A stretch of DNA of 64,000 bases from Halalkalicoccus paucihalophilus (GCF_001593955.1 NZ_LTAZ01000001.1:248001-312000); one strand, 5' to 3'. Counted from the stretch's first letter, positions 30,603 through 39,862 are shown. The notes: generated by a model not told the origin, from the sequence alone. Made by a program: numbers and translations.

Positions 30603-30618
30603 TTATATGTCAATATAA
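30603..30618. promoter_or_regulatory. Inverted repeat over TATA box in divergent promoter
   Basis: TTATAT-GTCA-ATATAA forms a perfect 6-bp inverted repeat. Its left arm is 21-26 nt before the ATG at 30629, and so overlaps the likely TATA box of the methyltransferase. It could be a repressor site, or simply two TATA-like boxes facing each way. Confidence 0.4.
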
Positions 30619-30628
30619 CATGTAGTGT

Positions 30629-31336
30629 ATGAAACAATCCCTCCACGACCATCCGGGGGTTCACGACGCGCTGTACGCCCGGAAGCCCTACGCGGAGGAG
30701 GTGGCGTTCGCCCTCGAGCGAGCGCCCGCGGCCGACCGGGCGCTCGTCGTGGGCTGTCGGACCGGCGAGCACGTCCGGCGGTTCGAGGCCGCCGGCGTGG
30801 ATGCCGTCAGCGTCGACCCGTCCCCGGCGATGGTCGAACGCGCGCGCGAGCGGTCGGATTCGACGTTCCACGTCGGGGGGCTGCCGGGGCTGTCGGTCGA
30901 TGGGGAGTTCGATCTCGTGGTCGCGCCCTTCATGACGGTGAACCGCCTCGCGGCCGACGAGCTGGAGCCGGCGCTGGCGGCGCTCGCGGACCGCGTGGGC
31001 GAGGACGGGGTGCTGGTGCTCGACACGGGCGAGTACCCCGACATGGAGTCGCCGACGCTCCGGACCGCGGGCGGGATCGAGAATGACGACGGAGAGATCG
31101 GGGGCGCCTGTGCGCTCTTCGAGCAGTTCCGCCGGTTAGACGGCCGGGAGGTGCGCGCGGAGTCGGTCGTCCTCCACGGGGAGTCGTGGTTCGTCGACGG
31201 CCACGAACTGGTTGAGTTCGAGAACGACGAGATCGGGACCCGCCTGGCCGACCTGGGGTTCGTCGTCAAGCGCGAGGACTGGCTCCCCGACCCGACGACG
31301 CCGGCCGAGTCCTCCGTGTTCGTCGCCAGCCGGTAG
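30629..31336 (+). CDS. Class I SAM-dependent methyltransferase
   Basis: A 235-residue methyltransferase-fold protein. Motif I is the somewhat divergent ALVVGCRTGEHVRRFEAAG (residues 38-56), where the usual second Gly is Arg. VSVDPSPAMVERARE is the strand-2 acidic end, FDLVVAPFMTVNRL motif II-like, and VLVLDTGEYPDMESP follows. SAM binding is likely but the substrate is unknown. Divergent from the S9 peptidase, with an AT-rich inverted repeat overlapping its putative TATA box. It is probably leaderless. Confidence 0.8.
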   Translation: MKQSLHDHPGVHDALYARKPYAEEVAFALERAPAADRALVVGCRTGEHVRRFEAAGVDAVSVDPSPAMVERARERSDSTFHVGGLPGLSVDGEFDLVVAPFMTVNRLAADELEPALAALADRVGEDGVLVLDTGEYPDMESPTLRTAGGIENDDGEIGGACALFEQFRRLDGREVRAESVVLHGESWFVDGHELVEFENDEIGTRLADLGFVVKREDWLPDPTTPAESSVFVASR

Positions 31337-31408
31337 ACGATTCCCCGTTCGGCTACACGAGCCAGTAGCGGGCCACGAGCGCGAAAAAACGGGCGGGGCG
31401 GTGTGCGT

Positions 31409-32296
31409 CTACTGGCCGTCGCCGGTCTCGATCGGGGTGCGGATCATGCTGCCCCACTCGGTCCACGAGCCGTCGTAGTTGCGGACGTCCTCGAAGCCCA
31501 GCAGTTCGCGCAGCGCGAACCACTCGATCGAGGAGCGCTCGCCGACGCGGCAGTAGGCGATGGTCGACTCCTCGCCGTCGACGCCGGCCTCGGCGTAGAG
31601 CTCGCGCAGTTCGTCGGCGCTCTTGAACGTGCCGTCGTCGTTCAGGATGGTCGCGATGGGGACGTTGCTCGCCCCGGGGATGTGGCCGGCGCGCTGGGCG
31701 GTCTCGTTGAGCCCCTCGGGCGCGATGACCTCGCCGCTGAATTCCTCGGGCGAGCGCACGTCAACCATCGGGAGCCCCTGCTCGATCGCGGTATCGACGT
31801 CGTCGCGGTACGCACGGATCGACTCGAAGGGGCCCCGGGCGTTGTACTCCTGGGCGTCGAACTCGGGTACCTCGTCGGTCAGCGGGTAGTCGTTGTCGAC
31901 CCAGTAGCCCTTCCCGCCGTCGAGCACCTTCGCGTCCTCGTGGCCGTAGTATTTGGCCTGCCAGTAGGCAAAGAGCGCGAACCAGTTGGGAACCCGGCCG
32001 CCGCCGTAGAAGACGATGGTGCTGTCCTCGGTGATGCCGGCCTCGCCCATCGTCTCTTCGAAGGCGTCCTTCGAGAGGATGTCGCGGGTCTGCTGGTTCG
32101 TGAAGTCCTCCTCCCAGTCGAAGAAGATCGCGCCCGGCGCGTGGCCCTCCTCGTAGGCGGTGTACTCCGAGTCCGCCGTGACGGTGGGGTTGTTCACTTC
32201 CAGCAGTCGATACTCGGGGTCGTCGCTCTGGAACTCCTCCAGATGGTCCTCGACCCAATCCGCACTCACGAGCACGTCGTTATCATAATCGGACAT
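31409..32296 (-). CDS. Thiosulfate/3-mercaptopyruvate sulfurtransferase (tandem rhodanese)
   Basis: A 295-residue protein with two rhodanese domains. The first (about 8-135) is inactive, while the second (about 155-290) carries the active-site loop IAYCRVGERSS, Cys being the persulfide carrier. LLEVNNPTVTADSEYTAYEEGHAPGAIFFDWEED and MVDVRSPEEFSGEV...AGHIPGASNVP are rhodanese landmarks. A sulfurtransferase such as this is a plausible sulfur donor for UbaA-linked thiolation, but that link is inference as ubaA lies about 28 kb away. Starts with ATG at 32296. Confidence 0.95.
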   Translation of the reverse strand: MSDYDNDVLVSADWVEDHLEEFQSDDPEYRLLEVNNPTVTADSEYTAYEEGHAPGAIFFDWEEDFTNQQTRDILSKDAFEETMGEAGITEDSTIVFYGGGRVPNWFALFAYWQAKYYGHEDAKVLDGGKGYWVDNDYPLTDEVPEFDAQEYNARGPFESIRAYRDDVDTAIEQGLPMVDVRSPEEFSGEVIAPEGLNETAQRAGHIPGASNVPIATILNDDGTFKSADELRELYAEAGVDGEESTIAYCRVGERSSIEWFALRELLGFEDVRNYDGSWTEWGSMIRTPIETGDGQ

Positions 32297-32383
32297 ACGG
32301 GTCGGCCTACGTCCCCTACCCTATCAGGTCTTATGGCGGCGGCCGCATACGTCGGTTCACCCTGAAAGACGCAATATTGCCCG

Positions 32384-34804
32384 CTATCGGTCACCGTTTG
32401 CGGCCTCGACCGCCCGGACGGCGGCGACGTTCTCGGGGACGTCGTGGACCCGGACGATATCCGCACCGCGTTCGGCCGCGATGGTCGTCCCGGCAATGGT
32501 TGCCGCCGTTCGGTTCTCCGAATCGCGGCCGATCCGGTCGAACATCGATTTATGCGAGTGACCGATCAGCACGGGACAGCCGAGCGCGTGGAACTCCTCG
32601 ACCCGCCCGAGGATCTCGAAGCCCTCGCGGGCGCTCTTCGCGAATCCCAGCCCGGGATCGACGATGATCTTCTCGCGATCGAGCCCGGCCTTCTCGGCGA
32701 GCAACACCCGTTCGGTGAGTTCGCCGATTACGTCCTCGACCACGTCGTCGTATGCGACCTCCCGGTCGGGGTCGACCGGCGCGTCGAGGCTGTGCATCAC
32801 GATCAAGGGCGCGTCGTACTCGGCGGCGACGAACCGCATCTCGGGGTCCTCGAGGCCGGAAACGTCGTTCAGTATGTCCGCACCGGCCTCCATCGCCGCG
32901 CGGGCGACCGCGGCCTTGCGCGTGTCGACCGATACCAGCGCGTCGAGGTCCGCAATCCGTTCGACGACGGGGACCACGCGCTCGATCTCCTCCTCCGTGG
33001 GGACAGGATCGGCGCCCGGTCGGGTGCTTTCGCCGCCGACGTCGATGACATCCACACCGTCCTCGACCATGCGTTCCGCTTGGGCGACCGCGTCCTCGAC
33101 GCGCTCGTACTCGCCGCCGTCGTGGAAGCTGTCGGGCGTGACGTTGAGGATACCCATCACCGCGGTGCGGTCCTCCCACGGATACCCATGCGAGGCGGGT
33201 TCGACCCCGATCCTGAGGGCCTCGCGGACGTTCCGGGCGACGACCGGCAGACCGTAGGGCTGGCCCTCGAGCTTCTCACAGAGGCGTTTGAACTGCGCGA
33301 GCGTGCCCATCAGGACCACGTCGATGGTCTCCTCGTCCTGGTCGTTGAGCCCTGACTGGGCGCACTCCCCGCCAAGCGAGAGCATCTCCTCCTTCAAGTA
33401 TTGGGCCTGCCGGCGCTGGACGCGGGTCTTGAGCACGCGGTGGACGGCCTTTCCGCGCATCCGCCAGACGCCCGCCGAGGTCACATGCGAGCCCTCCAGT
33501 ACCGAACGGGCCTCGCCCAGATCGCGAACTCGCTTGGGGATCTCGGCGCGCGTCCAGTGCTCGCGGGCCTCCGCGACGGCGAACAGCGAGCCCGCCACGA
33601 GCACGCAGTCGTCGGGCCCCGCCTCTTTCAGCGCGCGGGTGAGCGCCCCCGAGACCGCCCCGCGCGTTTTGACGTCCTTGACGCCGCGCTCGGCGAAGAC
33701 GCGCGCGAGCACCTCGCGGTCCTCCGCCCGGTCGAGATCGGGCTGGGTACAGACGACGTGATCCGGTTCGGGAAGCGCGTCGGCCATTCCTCTGTGATCC
33801 TTCTCGTGCATCGCGCCGACCACCAAGAAGAGGTCGTCGTACTCGAACTCCGCGAGGGTTTCGGAAAGCGCCTCGCAGGCCCCGGGGTTGTGCGCGCCGT
33901 CGAGGATAGTGAGTGGCTCCTCGCCCATCACCTCGAAGCGACCCGGCCAGTGGGCGTTTCTGAGCCCGCGCTCCAGTTCGGCCTCGGACGCGCCGACCTG
34001 TCGGGCGAGCGCCGCCGCGATCCCTGCGTTTCGCGCCTGATAGCTCCCCAACAGCGGGAGCCGGGTCTCGACGGCCCAGTCGGGACCCGAGAGCGCGACC
34101 GCGCTCTCGACGTGGTTGGTCCGCCCGCCGTACTCCGTGCTGACCTCTGCCTCAGGGCCGACCGTCAGGACCTCGCCGGCCTGTGCTTCGATGGCCGCGA
34201 GCGCCTCGCCCTCGGCGGCCGTCACGAGCGGTCCCTCGGCGGGCGCGACATGGGCCTTATCGCGGGCGATCTCCGCGATGGTGTCGCCCAGAATGCCGGT
34301 GTGTTCGAGTGTGACGCTCGTCACCGCGCTCGCGACGGGGTCGATCACGCTGGTGGCGTCGTATCGGCCGCCGATCCCGACTTCGAGGACCGCGACGTCC
34401 ACGTCGCGACGGCCGAACTCCCGGAGCGCCATCGCGGTCATCACCTCGAAGAAGGTGGGGGCCTCGCCTTCGGCCGCGCGCTCGATGACGTGGGGTTCGA
34501 TCGACTCGACGAACTCTGTGAGGGCGCCTTTGGTCATGGGGCGGCCGTCGACCTGCACGCGCTCGCGGACGTCGTCGAGATGCGGCGAGGTGTAGAGCCC
34601 GACGGATAGCCCGGATTCGCGGAGGACCGACTCGGTCATCTTCGCGGTACTCCCCTTCCCGTTCGAGCCGGCGACCTGGACGTATCGGGGCCCCTCCTGT
34701 GGGTCATCGAGGTAGTGCAGGAGCTCGGCCGTCGACTCCGTGCCGGGTTTCGGACGGAAGCGCCGCAGATCGAAGAGGAAGTTCGCGGCGTCGTGAAACT
34801 CCAT
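32384..34804 (-). CDS. folCP: Bifunctional folylpolyglutamate/dihydrofolate synthase-dihydropteroate synthase
   Basis: An 806-residue fusion. Residues 1-410 are FolC (Mur-ligase type), with the ATP loop VAGSNGKGSTAKM at 44-56, VAVLEVGIGGRYDAT and ILDGAHNPGACEAL. Residues about 530-806 are FolP (TIM barrel), with MGILNVTPDSFHDGGEY, DVGGESTRPGADPV, VSVDTRKAAVA, IIVDPGLGFAK and VLIGHSHKSMF. A roughly 110-residue linker domain between them (KTRVQRRQAQYLKEEMLSLGG onward) is reminiscent of the short N-terminal part of archaeal pterin synthases, but I cannot name it. The fusion supplies two steps of folate synthesis. ATG at 34804. Confidence 0.95.
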   Translation of the reverse strand: MEFHDAANFLFDLRRFRPKPGTESTAELLHYLDDPQEGPRYVQVAGSNGKGSTAKMTESVLRESGLSVGLYTSPHLDDVRERVQVDGRPMTKGALTEFVESIEPHVIERAAEGEAPTFFEVMTAMALREFGRRDVDVAVLEVGIGGRYDATSVIDPVASAVTSVTLEHTGILGDTIAEIARDKAHVAPAEGPLVTAAEGEALAAIEAQAGEVLTVGPEAEVSTEYGGRTNHVESAVALSGPDWAVETRLPLLGSYQARNAGIAAALARQVGASEAELERGLRNAHWPGRFEVMGEEPLTILDGAHNPGACEALSETLAEFEYDDLFLVVGAMHEKDHRGMADALPEPDHVVCTQPDLDRAEDREVLARVFAERGVKDVKTRGAVSGALTRALKEAGPDDCVLVAGSLFAVAEAREHWTRAEIPKRVRDLGEARSVLEGSHVTSAGVWRMRGKAVHRVLKTRVQRRQAQYLKEEMLSLGGECAQSGLNDQDEETIDVVLMGTLAQFKRLCEKLEGQPYGLPVVARNVREALRIGVEPASHGYPWEDRTAVMGILNVTPDSFHDGGEYERVEDAVAQAERMVEDGVDVIDVGGESTRPGADPVPTEEEIERVVPVVERIADLDALVSVDTRKAAVARAAMEAGADILNDVSGLEDPEMRFVAAEYDAPLIVMHSLDAPVDPDREVAYDDVVEDVIGELTERVLLAEKAGLDREKIIVDPGLGFAKSAREGFEILGRVEEFHALGCPVLIGHSHKSMFDRIGRDSENRTAATIAGTTIAAERGADIVRVHDVPENVAAVRAVEAANGDR

Positions 34805-34848
34805 GTACGACAGGAAAAACGGGGCGTGCTTAGGACTATCGGAGGGTG

Positions 34849-35382
34849 CTATTCCAGCGCCTCGTCGGGCCGAACCGTCCCGCGCTCGATGACCTCCGAG
34901 CGCTCGGCATGAGCGCGCGCGTTCTCGACGTAGTGGTCGGCGGCGGCCGCAAACACGGCGTCGTCGAGTTCCTTCACCGGCTCGGCAGGTGCGCCTGCAA
35001 CCAGCGTTCGAGCCGGTACCGCAGTCCCCTCGGTGACGGTGCTGTTGGCCGCGACGACCGCCTCTTCTCCAATAACCGCGCCGTCGAGGACGATCGCGCC
35101 CATCCCGACGAGGCTTCGCTCGCCCGTCTCGGCGGCGTGGACGATCGCGTTGTGGCCCACCGTAGTATGGGCCCCGAGTTCGACACCCTCGTGGAGGGTG
35201 GCGTTGTCCTGGACGTTCGCGCCCTCGCGCAGGGTAATGGTGCCGTGGTCGCCCCGTAATACCGCGCCGGGCCAGACGCTCGTCTCGGCTTCGAGCACCA
35301 CATCGCCGATGACGACCGCGCTCTCGTCGACGTAGGCCGACTCGGCGATCTCCGGTACTGTGCCGTCGAAGGACCTGATCAT
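34849..35382 (-). CDS. Gamma-carbonic anhydrase family hexapeptide protein
   Basis: A 177-residue left-handed beta-helix protein. The start IRSFDGTVPEIAESAYVDESAVVIGDV is followed by hexapeptide repeats to about residue 140 and a C-terminal helix. The three zinc-ligand His residues of the family are present, in ATLHEGV and VGHNAIVHA. WPGAVLRGDHGTITLREGANVQDN carries the Arg-Asp pair. A carbonic anhydrase activity is therefore possible, though many relatives (the YrdA/PaaY group) have other or unknown roles. The upstream side is the AT-rich island. Confidence 0.92.
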   Translation of the reverse strand: MIRSFDGTVPEIAESAYVDESAVVIGDVVLEAETSVWPGAVLRGDHGTITLREGANVQDNATLHEGVELGAHTTVGHNAIVHAAETGERSLVGMGAIVLDGAVIGEEAVVAANSTVTEGTAVPARTLVAGAPAEPVKELDDAVFAAAADHYVENARAHAERSEVIERGTVRPDEALE

Positions 35383-35511
35383 ATATACAAAATAGCCAGC
35401 TCGTACAAATCCATTTTGTTAAGTAATAATCACATCTATAAAATTTTATATACTAATATACAGATATGAAAAAATACTAAATATTTATTACAATTATTTT
35501 AATATACAAAT

Positions 35512-36036
35512 ATGGTATATGATAGTCGAGATTTCATGAAACAAGCTGCCCCGTTTGGCGATCTTTGCGGTGAATTAAACAAGTCTCTTTATGATGTATA
35601 TGAGGATGGGAAGTGGGTCTATAAATCGAATCGGTATCAATCTAGCGAAAAAGATTGTATGAACGATCTAATGATAGATCTATCAAAAGTAAAATGTTAT
35701 GGGTATGCATGGGAAGATAACTTAGAGGACATTCAAAGCCATATATTATATCATATTATACAGAATGCATCCAGTAATAAATCAGCGCTTAACGATTTTT
35801 TCTCAAGATACAGTGGTGACTTAGAGAGTATAGAAAGAAATCTCACCAATGGATGGAGGGATGAATTTGCACTAAACGACCCAATTGGGAAGGATGAAGG
35901 CGAGAGAATGAAGACAGTAGAATGGCGAATTACGATGTGCTACTATTCAATATTTAAAGCACAGAGTGCATTAATGCACTGCAGATTTAACAAGATACGC
36001 GAGAATGCAAAAGGTGGGTCACATGTGCAGATGTGA
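35512..36036 (+). CDS. HEPN-like protein, N-terminal part (AT-rich island)
   Basis: A 174-residue protein, not assigned to a named family. The C-terminal third reads [38 protein letters not shown]. The pattern of Trp, paired Tyr and the later Arg-(x7)-His resembles the helices of HEPN-type nucleases and defence proteins. The next frame starts inside its stop codon region (ATGTGA overlap) and continues what looks like the same fold. The two are either a coupled pair or one gene broken by one missing base near 36034; adding one base would give a continuous frame of about 358 residues. Base composition points to recent transfer. Confidence 0.6.
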   Translation: MVYDSRDFMKQAAPFGDLCGELNKSLYDVYEDGKWVYKSNRYQSSEKDCMNDLMIDLSKVKCYGYAWEDNLEDIQSHILYHIIQNASSNKSALNDFFSRYSGDLESIERNLTNGWRDEFALNDPIGKDEGERMKTVEWRITMCYYSIFKAQSALMHCRFNKIRENAKGGSHVQM

Positions 36037-36587
36037 AAAAACATCGAAAAGAAATGATGAGCCATCTTCAAGGTGACCTTTATGTGTATCCATTCATGCT
36101 ATTTCCTCAAAAACACGATATACAGAATTCTTGGTTTGATCAAACCGTCCCCTATCCAATCTCAGAGGGGGAATATGCGGAGCAGAATAGTATTATTAAA
36201 AGAAAAGCAAAAAAGAATATGAAACAGATCTATGAGAATTTTCGAGAGCTTGAAGATATAGACACAAAAGGAGTGTATACGTTTTATGATATTCTATTGC
36301 AATTCCGAACGTGGGCAAATTATAAGCATGGAGGTGTATTTAGCTTGTTGTATGGAGAAGGTTATAAAAAAGCGATCGATGATGCACTTCGCCTGCTCGC
36401 ATTCGTGGGATTAGCTATCGCAGAGGTTGGGATAATTATGTCTCAAGGTTATGAATATTTTGAGGACATGTTAGATGCATTCAGAGCAAGTGCATCAGAT
36501 GGAGTTTCAGATTCGGATAAAATAGTGAATAAAAGAGCGGAAGCATACAAAAGAACATATTCTGAGTCGAAATTTAATCTCATTTAA
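36033..36587 (+). CDS. HEPN-like protein, C-terminal part (AT-rich island)
   Basis: A 184-residue frame starting GTG at 36033, overlapping the previous stop by 4 nt; an ATG at 36054 is the alternative start. [20 protein letters not shown], then [32 protein letters not shown], looks like the second half of the HEPN-like family begun upstream, where a conserved Arg-x-x-x-Asn-Tyr segment follows the helical pair. A hydrophobic helix [16 protein letters not shown] follows near residue 130. It ends 7 nt before the convergent purNH stop. Function unknown; I infer defence or toxin-type biology only from fold resemblance and foreign composition. Confidence 0.55.
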   Translation: MKKHRKEMMSHLQGDLYVYPFMLFPQKHDIQNSWFDQTVPYPISEGEYAEQNSIIKRKAKKNMKQIYENFRELEDIDTKGVYTFYDILLQFRTWANYKHGGVFSLLYGEGYKKAIDDALRLLAFVGLAIAEVGIIMSQGYEYFEDMLDAFRASASDGVSDSDKIVNKRAEAYKRTYSESKFNLI

Positions 36588-36594
36588 CTCTTAA

Positions 36595-38172
36595 TCAGTC
36601 GTGGCGGAACGCCCGAGAACCGGTGAAGACCATCGCCATGTCGTGTTCGTTCGCGGCGTCGATCACGTCCTCGTCGTTCACGGAGCCACCCGGTTGAATC
36701 ACCGCCTCGATGCCGGCCTCGTTGGCCTCCTCGATACCGTCGGGGAACGGGAAGAACGCGTCAGAGGCCATGACCGCGCCCTCGCTGTCCTTGCCCTCGG
36801 CGTGTTCCTCCGCTTTCATCGCCGCCAGCCGAACGGCATCGACCCGGCTGACCTGCCCCATCCCGACGCCGACCGTTTCAGTATCCTTCACGAACAGGAT
36901 CGCGTTCGACTTGACGTGTTTGATGGTGTGCCACGCAAAGAGCAACGACTCGAATTCGTCACTACTCGGCTCGCGCTCGGTGACGACCTCCAGGTCCTCA
37001 CGCGCGAGGTGCTGGTCGTCGGCCTCTTGGACCAGCCGCCCGCCTTCGAGTTTCTTCTCCCGCAGGGCGGGTTCCAGATCGCCGAACGGACCCACGTCGA
37101 GCACCCGGAGGTTCTCCTTCCCGCGGAGGACCGCGAGCGCGTCCTCGCTGTAGTCGGGCGCGACGACGACCTCCTTGAACGAGTCGACGATCGCCTCCGC
37201 CGTGCGCTCGTCACACGTGCGGTTCAGCGCGACGATCCCCCCGAACGCGCTCATCGGGTCCGTCGAGAGCGCGCTGTCGTAGGCCTCGCTCACGGAGTCG
37301 GCCGTGGCGCATCCGGCGGGGTTCGTGTGTTTGATCACCGCCGCAGCGGGCTCCTCGAACTCCTTGATGAGGCCGAGGGCGGCGTCGGCGTCGTTGTAGT
37401 TGTTGTACGAGAGCGCCTTCGCGCCCTCGTTCAGTTGTTCTGCGTGGACCACCGTCGCGCGCTCTTCGGTTTCATCGCGATAGAGCGCGGCGGCCTGATG
37501 GGGGTTCTCGCCGTATCGGAGTTCGTTTCCGCGGTCCTCGCTCGTGATCCGGCGGGCGGGGAACTCCTTGTCCTCGTCGCTCTCGACGTGAACCTCGCCG
37601 TCCTCTACTTCGACCGTTCCCTCGGCGACCCAGCGCACCGCGCGGGGGTAGGCGCGGAACTCGGCGTCGTAGAGCACGCGTTCCTTGAGACTCGCCTCGT
37701 CGTCGCCCTCGTAGACCGGCACCGCCTCCTGGGTGACGATGGGTCCCGCGTCCACGTCCTCGGTGACGATATGCACCGTACAGCCCGTGACCCGCACGCC
37801 CGCCTCCAGAACCGCCTCGTGGGCGTTCATCCCCGGGAACGAGGGCAAGAGCGCGGGGTGGACGTTCAGCGTCAGCGGCGCGCCCTCGAGGAACTCCCGC
37901 GTCAGCACGCGCATGTAGCCGTCCAAACAGACCAGATCGAGGTCGTACTCCGAGAGCGCATCGAGGATCCGGCGCTCGTGGGACTCGCGGGATTCGTCCT
38001 CGTCGCGTTCGACGACCTCGGTGGGGATCCCTCGGTCCTCGGCCTTGTCCAGCACGGGCGCGTCGGCGTGGTTCGACAGGACCACTTCGAGTTCGGCCCC
38101 GCCGGGTGCGCCGTCCGCGATGTGCATGAGGTTTCTCCCGCGATTGCTCGCCAGCCCCGCGACCTGTGTCAT
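36595..38172 (-). CDS. purNH: Fused GAR formyltransferase - AICAR formyltransferase (PurN-PurH C-domain)
   Basis: A 525-residue fusion covering two formyl-transfer steps of purine synthesis. Residues 1-190 are Pur[16 protein letters not shown], the catalytic [14 protein letters not shown] (Asn and His) and [11 protein letters not shown] (Asp). From about 215 to the end is the AICAR transformylase half of Pur[38 protein letters not shown] and [14 protein letters not shown]. The IMP cyclohydrolase half of bacterial PurH is absent; archaea often use PurO for that step. ATG at 38172 is chosen. Divergent from purB, so the purine genes share a control region. Confidence 0.94.
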   Translation of the reverse strand: MTQVAGLASNRGRNLMHIADGAPGGAELEVVLSNHADAPVLDKAEDRGIPTEVVERDEDESRESHERRILDALSEYDLDLVCLDGYMRVLTREFLEGAPLTLNVHPALLPSFPGMNAHEAVLEAGVRVTGCTVHIVTEDVDAGPIVTQEAVPVYEGDDEASLKERVLYDAEFRAYPRAVRWVAEGTVEVEDGEVHVESDEDKEFPARRITSEDRGNELRYGENPHQAAALYRDETEERATVVHAEQLNEGAKALSYNNYNDADAALGLIKEFEEPAAAVIKHTNPAGCATADSVSEAYDSALSTDPMSAFGGIVALNRTCDERTAEAIVDSFKEVVVAPDYSEDALAVLRGKENLRVLDVGPFGDLEPALREKKLEGGRLVQEADDQHLAREDLEVVTEREPSSDEFESLLFAWHTIKHVKSNAILFVKDTETVGVGMGQVSRVDAVRLAAMKAEEHAEGKDSEGAVMASDAFFPFPDGIEEANEAGIEAVIQPGGSVNDEDVIDAANEHDMAMVFTGSRAFRHD

Positions 38173-38338
38173 ACCTCCAGAAGCGACCGCGAGTTCAAAA
38201 GTCGTTGCGGTCTCCACGGACAAACTATCCAGTTTCGTGTATAACTTTACCGAAGAGACGGGGTTAGATACCGTATTCTATGCACGAGAGTGGTTCGACA
38301 CCGATACGGTTTTGCGGCGGGCGTCGGTATCCCGGCGT

Positions 38339-39733
38339 ATGAACGAGGACCAGCGTTCGGACCCGCTGTACGCAGTCTCGCCGCTCGACGGGCGGTACGC
38401 GTGGCGGACCGCACCGATTTCGCCCTACGCCAGTGAGGCCGCGCTCATGCGAGCCCGTGTGCGCGTCGAAGTCGAGTACCTCATCGCGCTGTCGGATCTC
38501 GACGCTACGCCACTGGAGATCGACGACGAGAAGCGGGCGACGCTGCGGGAGAGCTACGAGGGGTTCAATCGGGAAGACGCCCGGCTGATCAAACGCATCG
38601 AGACGGAGGGCTACGGCGAGTACAGCGCGACCAACCACGACGTGAAGGCGATCGAGTACTTCGTGCGCGAGCGCCTGCCCGAGGGTGTCGGCGAGCAGTG
38701 GATCCACTTCGGGCTCACGAGCGAGGACGTGAACAACCTCGCCCACCGGCTGCTGTTGAAACCTGCCGTCGAGGAGGTGCTCACCCCCGCGCTCCGAGAC
38801 GTGCGCGATGCGCTCGCCGACCTCGCACGCGAGAACCGCGCGGTCCCGATGCTCGCGCGGACCCACGGCCAGCCCGCGACGCCCACCACGTTCGGCAAGG
38901 AGATGGCCGTCTACGCCGCGCGACTCGCGAAGGCGCTGAGCCGGATCGAGGGCGCCGCTGACGAGCTTTCGGGTAAACTGGCGGGGGCCTCGGGCACCTA
39001 CGCCGCACACACCGTTGCGTATCCGGAGGTCGACTGGCGAGCGTTCTCGCAGGAGTTCGTCGAGGGACTCGGTCTCGAACACGTTCCCCTCATCACGCAG
39101 GTCAACCCGTGTGACGACCTCGCTGAACTCTTCGACGCCCTGCGGGGCGCGAACGACGTCCTGCTCGACCTCGACCGGGACGTCTGGCTCTACGTCTCGG
39201 ACGGGTATCTCGGCCAGCGAACGGTCGAGGGCGAGACGGGCTCCTCGACGATGCCCCACAAGGTCAACCCGATCGACTTCGAGAACAGCGAAGGGAACCT
39301 CTCGAAGGCCAACTCCGACCTGACGTTTCTCGCCGACTACGTTACCACCTCCCGGCTCCAGCGGGACCTCTCGGATTCGACGGTGAAGCGAAACATCGGC
39401 GCGGCGATTTCCCACTGTCTGATCGGCTACAGGAAATGCGAGACCGGGCTCTCGAAGGTGACGCCCAACGAGGCGGTCATGCGCGAGGAGCTGGAGGAGA
39501 ACCCCGAAGTGATCGGCGAAGCAGTGCAAACGATCCTCAGACGGGAGGGCCACACCGACGCCTACGAGCGAGTGAAGGCGTTGACACGGGGTCAGCGCAC
39601 TTCCCTCGACGACTTCAAGGCGCTCTTTGAGGACCTCGACGTCGACGAGCGCATTCGTGAGGAACTGATGGAACTGACGCCCGCGGGCTACACCGGGCTG
39701 GCGGAGGAACTGGTCGGCGAACTCGACGAGTAG
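38339..39733 (+). CDS. purB: Adenylosuccinate lyase
   Basis: A 464-residue fumarase/aspartase-superfamily enzyme releasing fumarate from SAICAR and adenylosuccinate. It has LYAVSPLDGRYAWRTAPISPYASEAALMRARV, TNHDVKAIEYFVRERL, WIHFGLTSEDVNN, MLARTHGQPATPTTFGKEM and the signature loop GSSTMPHKVNPIDFENSEGNL with the catalytic Ser. Arrangement and length fit the longer bacterial PurB type. ATG at 38339 gives the family start; the frame continues upstream through the divergent promoter. Its partner steps (PurN, AICARFT) are encoded by the divergent fusion gene. Confidence 0.97.
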   Translation: MNEDQRSDPLYAVSPLDGRYAWRTAPISPYASEAALMRARVRVEVEYLIALSDLDATPLEIDDEKRATLRESYEGFNREDARLIKRIETEGYGEYSATNHDVKAIEYFVRERLPEGVGEQWIHFGLTSEDVNNLAHRLLLKPAVEEVLTPALRDVRDALADLARENRAVPMLARTHGQPATPTTFGKEMAVYAARLAKALSRIEGAADELSGKLAGASGTYAAHTVAYPEVDWRAFSQEFVEGLGLEHVPLITQVNPCDDLAELFDALRGANDVLLDLDRDVWLYVSDGYLGQRTVEGETGSSTMPHKVNPIDFENSEGNLSKANSDLTFLADYVTTSRLQRDLSDSTVKRNIGAAISHCLIGYRKCETGLSKVTPNEAVMREELEENPEVIGEAVQTILRREGHTDAYERVKALTRGQRTSLDDFKALFEDLDVDERIREELMELTPAGYTGLAEELVGELDE

Positions 39734-39862
39734 CGGCCTCCATCCCTAGAGGTCCGAACGCCGTCCCGACCTCACCGCCACGGGAGGCGATCCGACAGGG
39801 CTCGAATCGGGAGAGGGTATATAGCTGTCAACGACTATGGATGAGGTATGGAAACGTGAACC

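Larger units (their letters stand above)
35383..36594. mobile_element. AT-rich horizontally acquired island
   Basis: About 1.2 kb between the gamma-carbonic anhydrase and purNH with composition unlike the window. I counted 27 GC of 60 at 35521-35580 and 19 of 60 at 35701-35760, while flanking genes are clearly GC-rich. Codons such as ATA, AGA and TTA, rare in the neighbours, are common. The first 129 nt (35383-35511) hold no gene and are almost pure A/T runs, probably the promoter. It contains two overlapping frames. No integrase, target duplication or terminal repeat was found, so the means of entry is unknown. Confidence 0.65.

Noticed and set aside
35383..35511. Replication origin in the AT-rich gap
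   Set aside because: No Orc1/Cdc6 gene or repeated origin boxes nearby; the AT-richness is shared by the whole island.
36595..38172. PurH truncated by loss of its N-terminal half
   Set aside because: The N-terminus is a complete PurN domain, so this is an ordered fusion and not decay.
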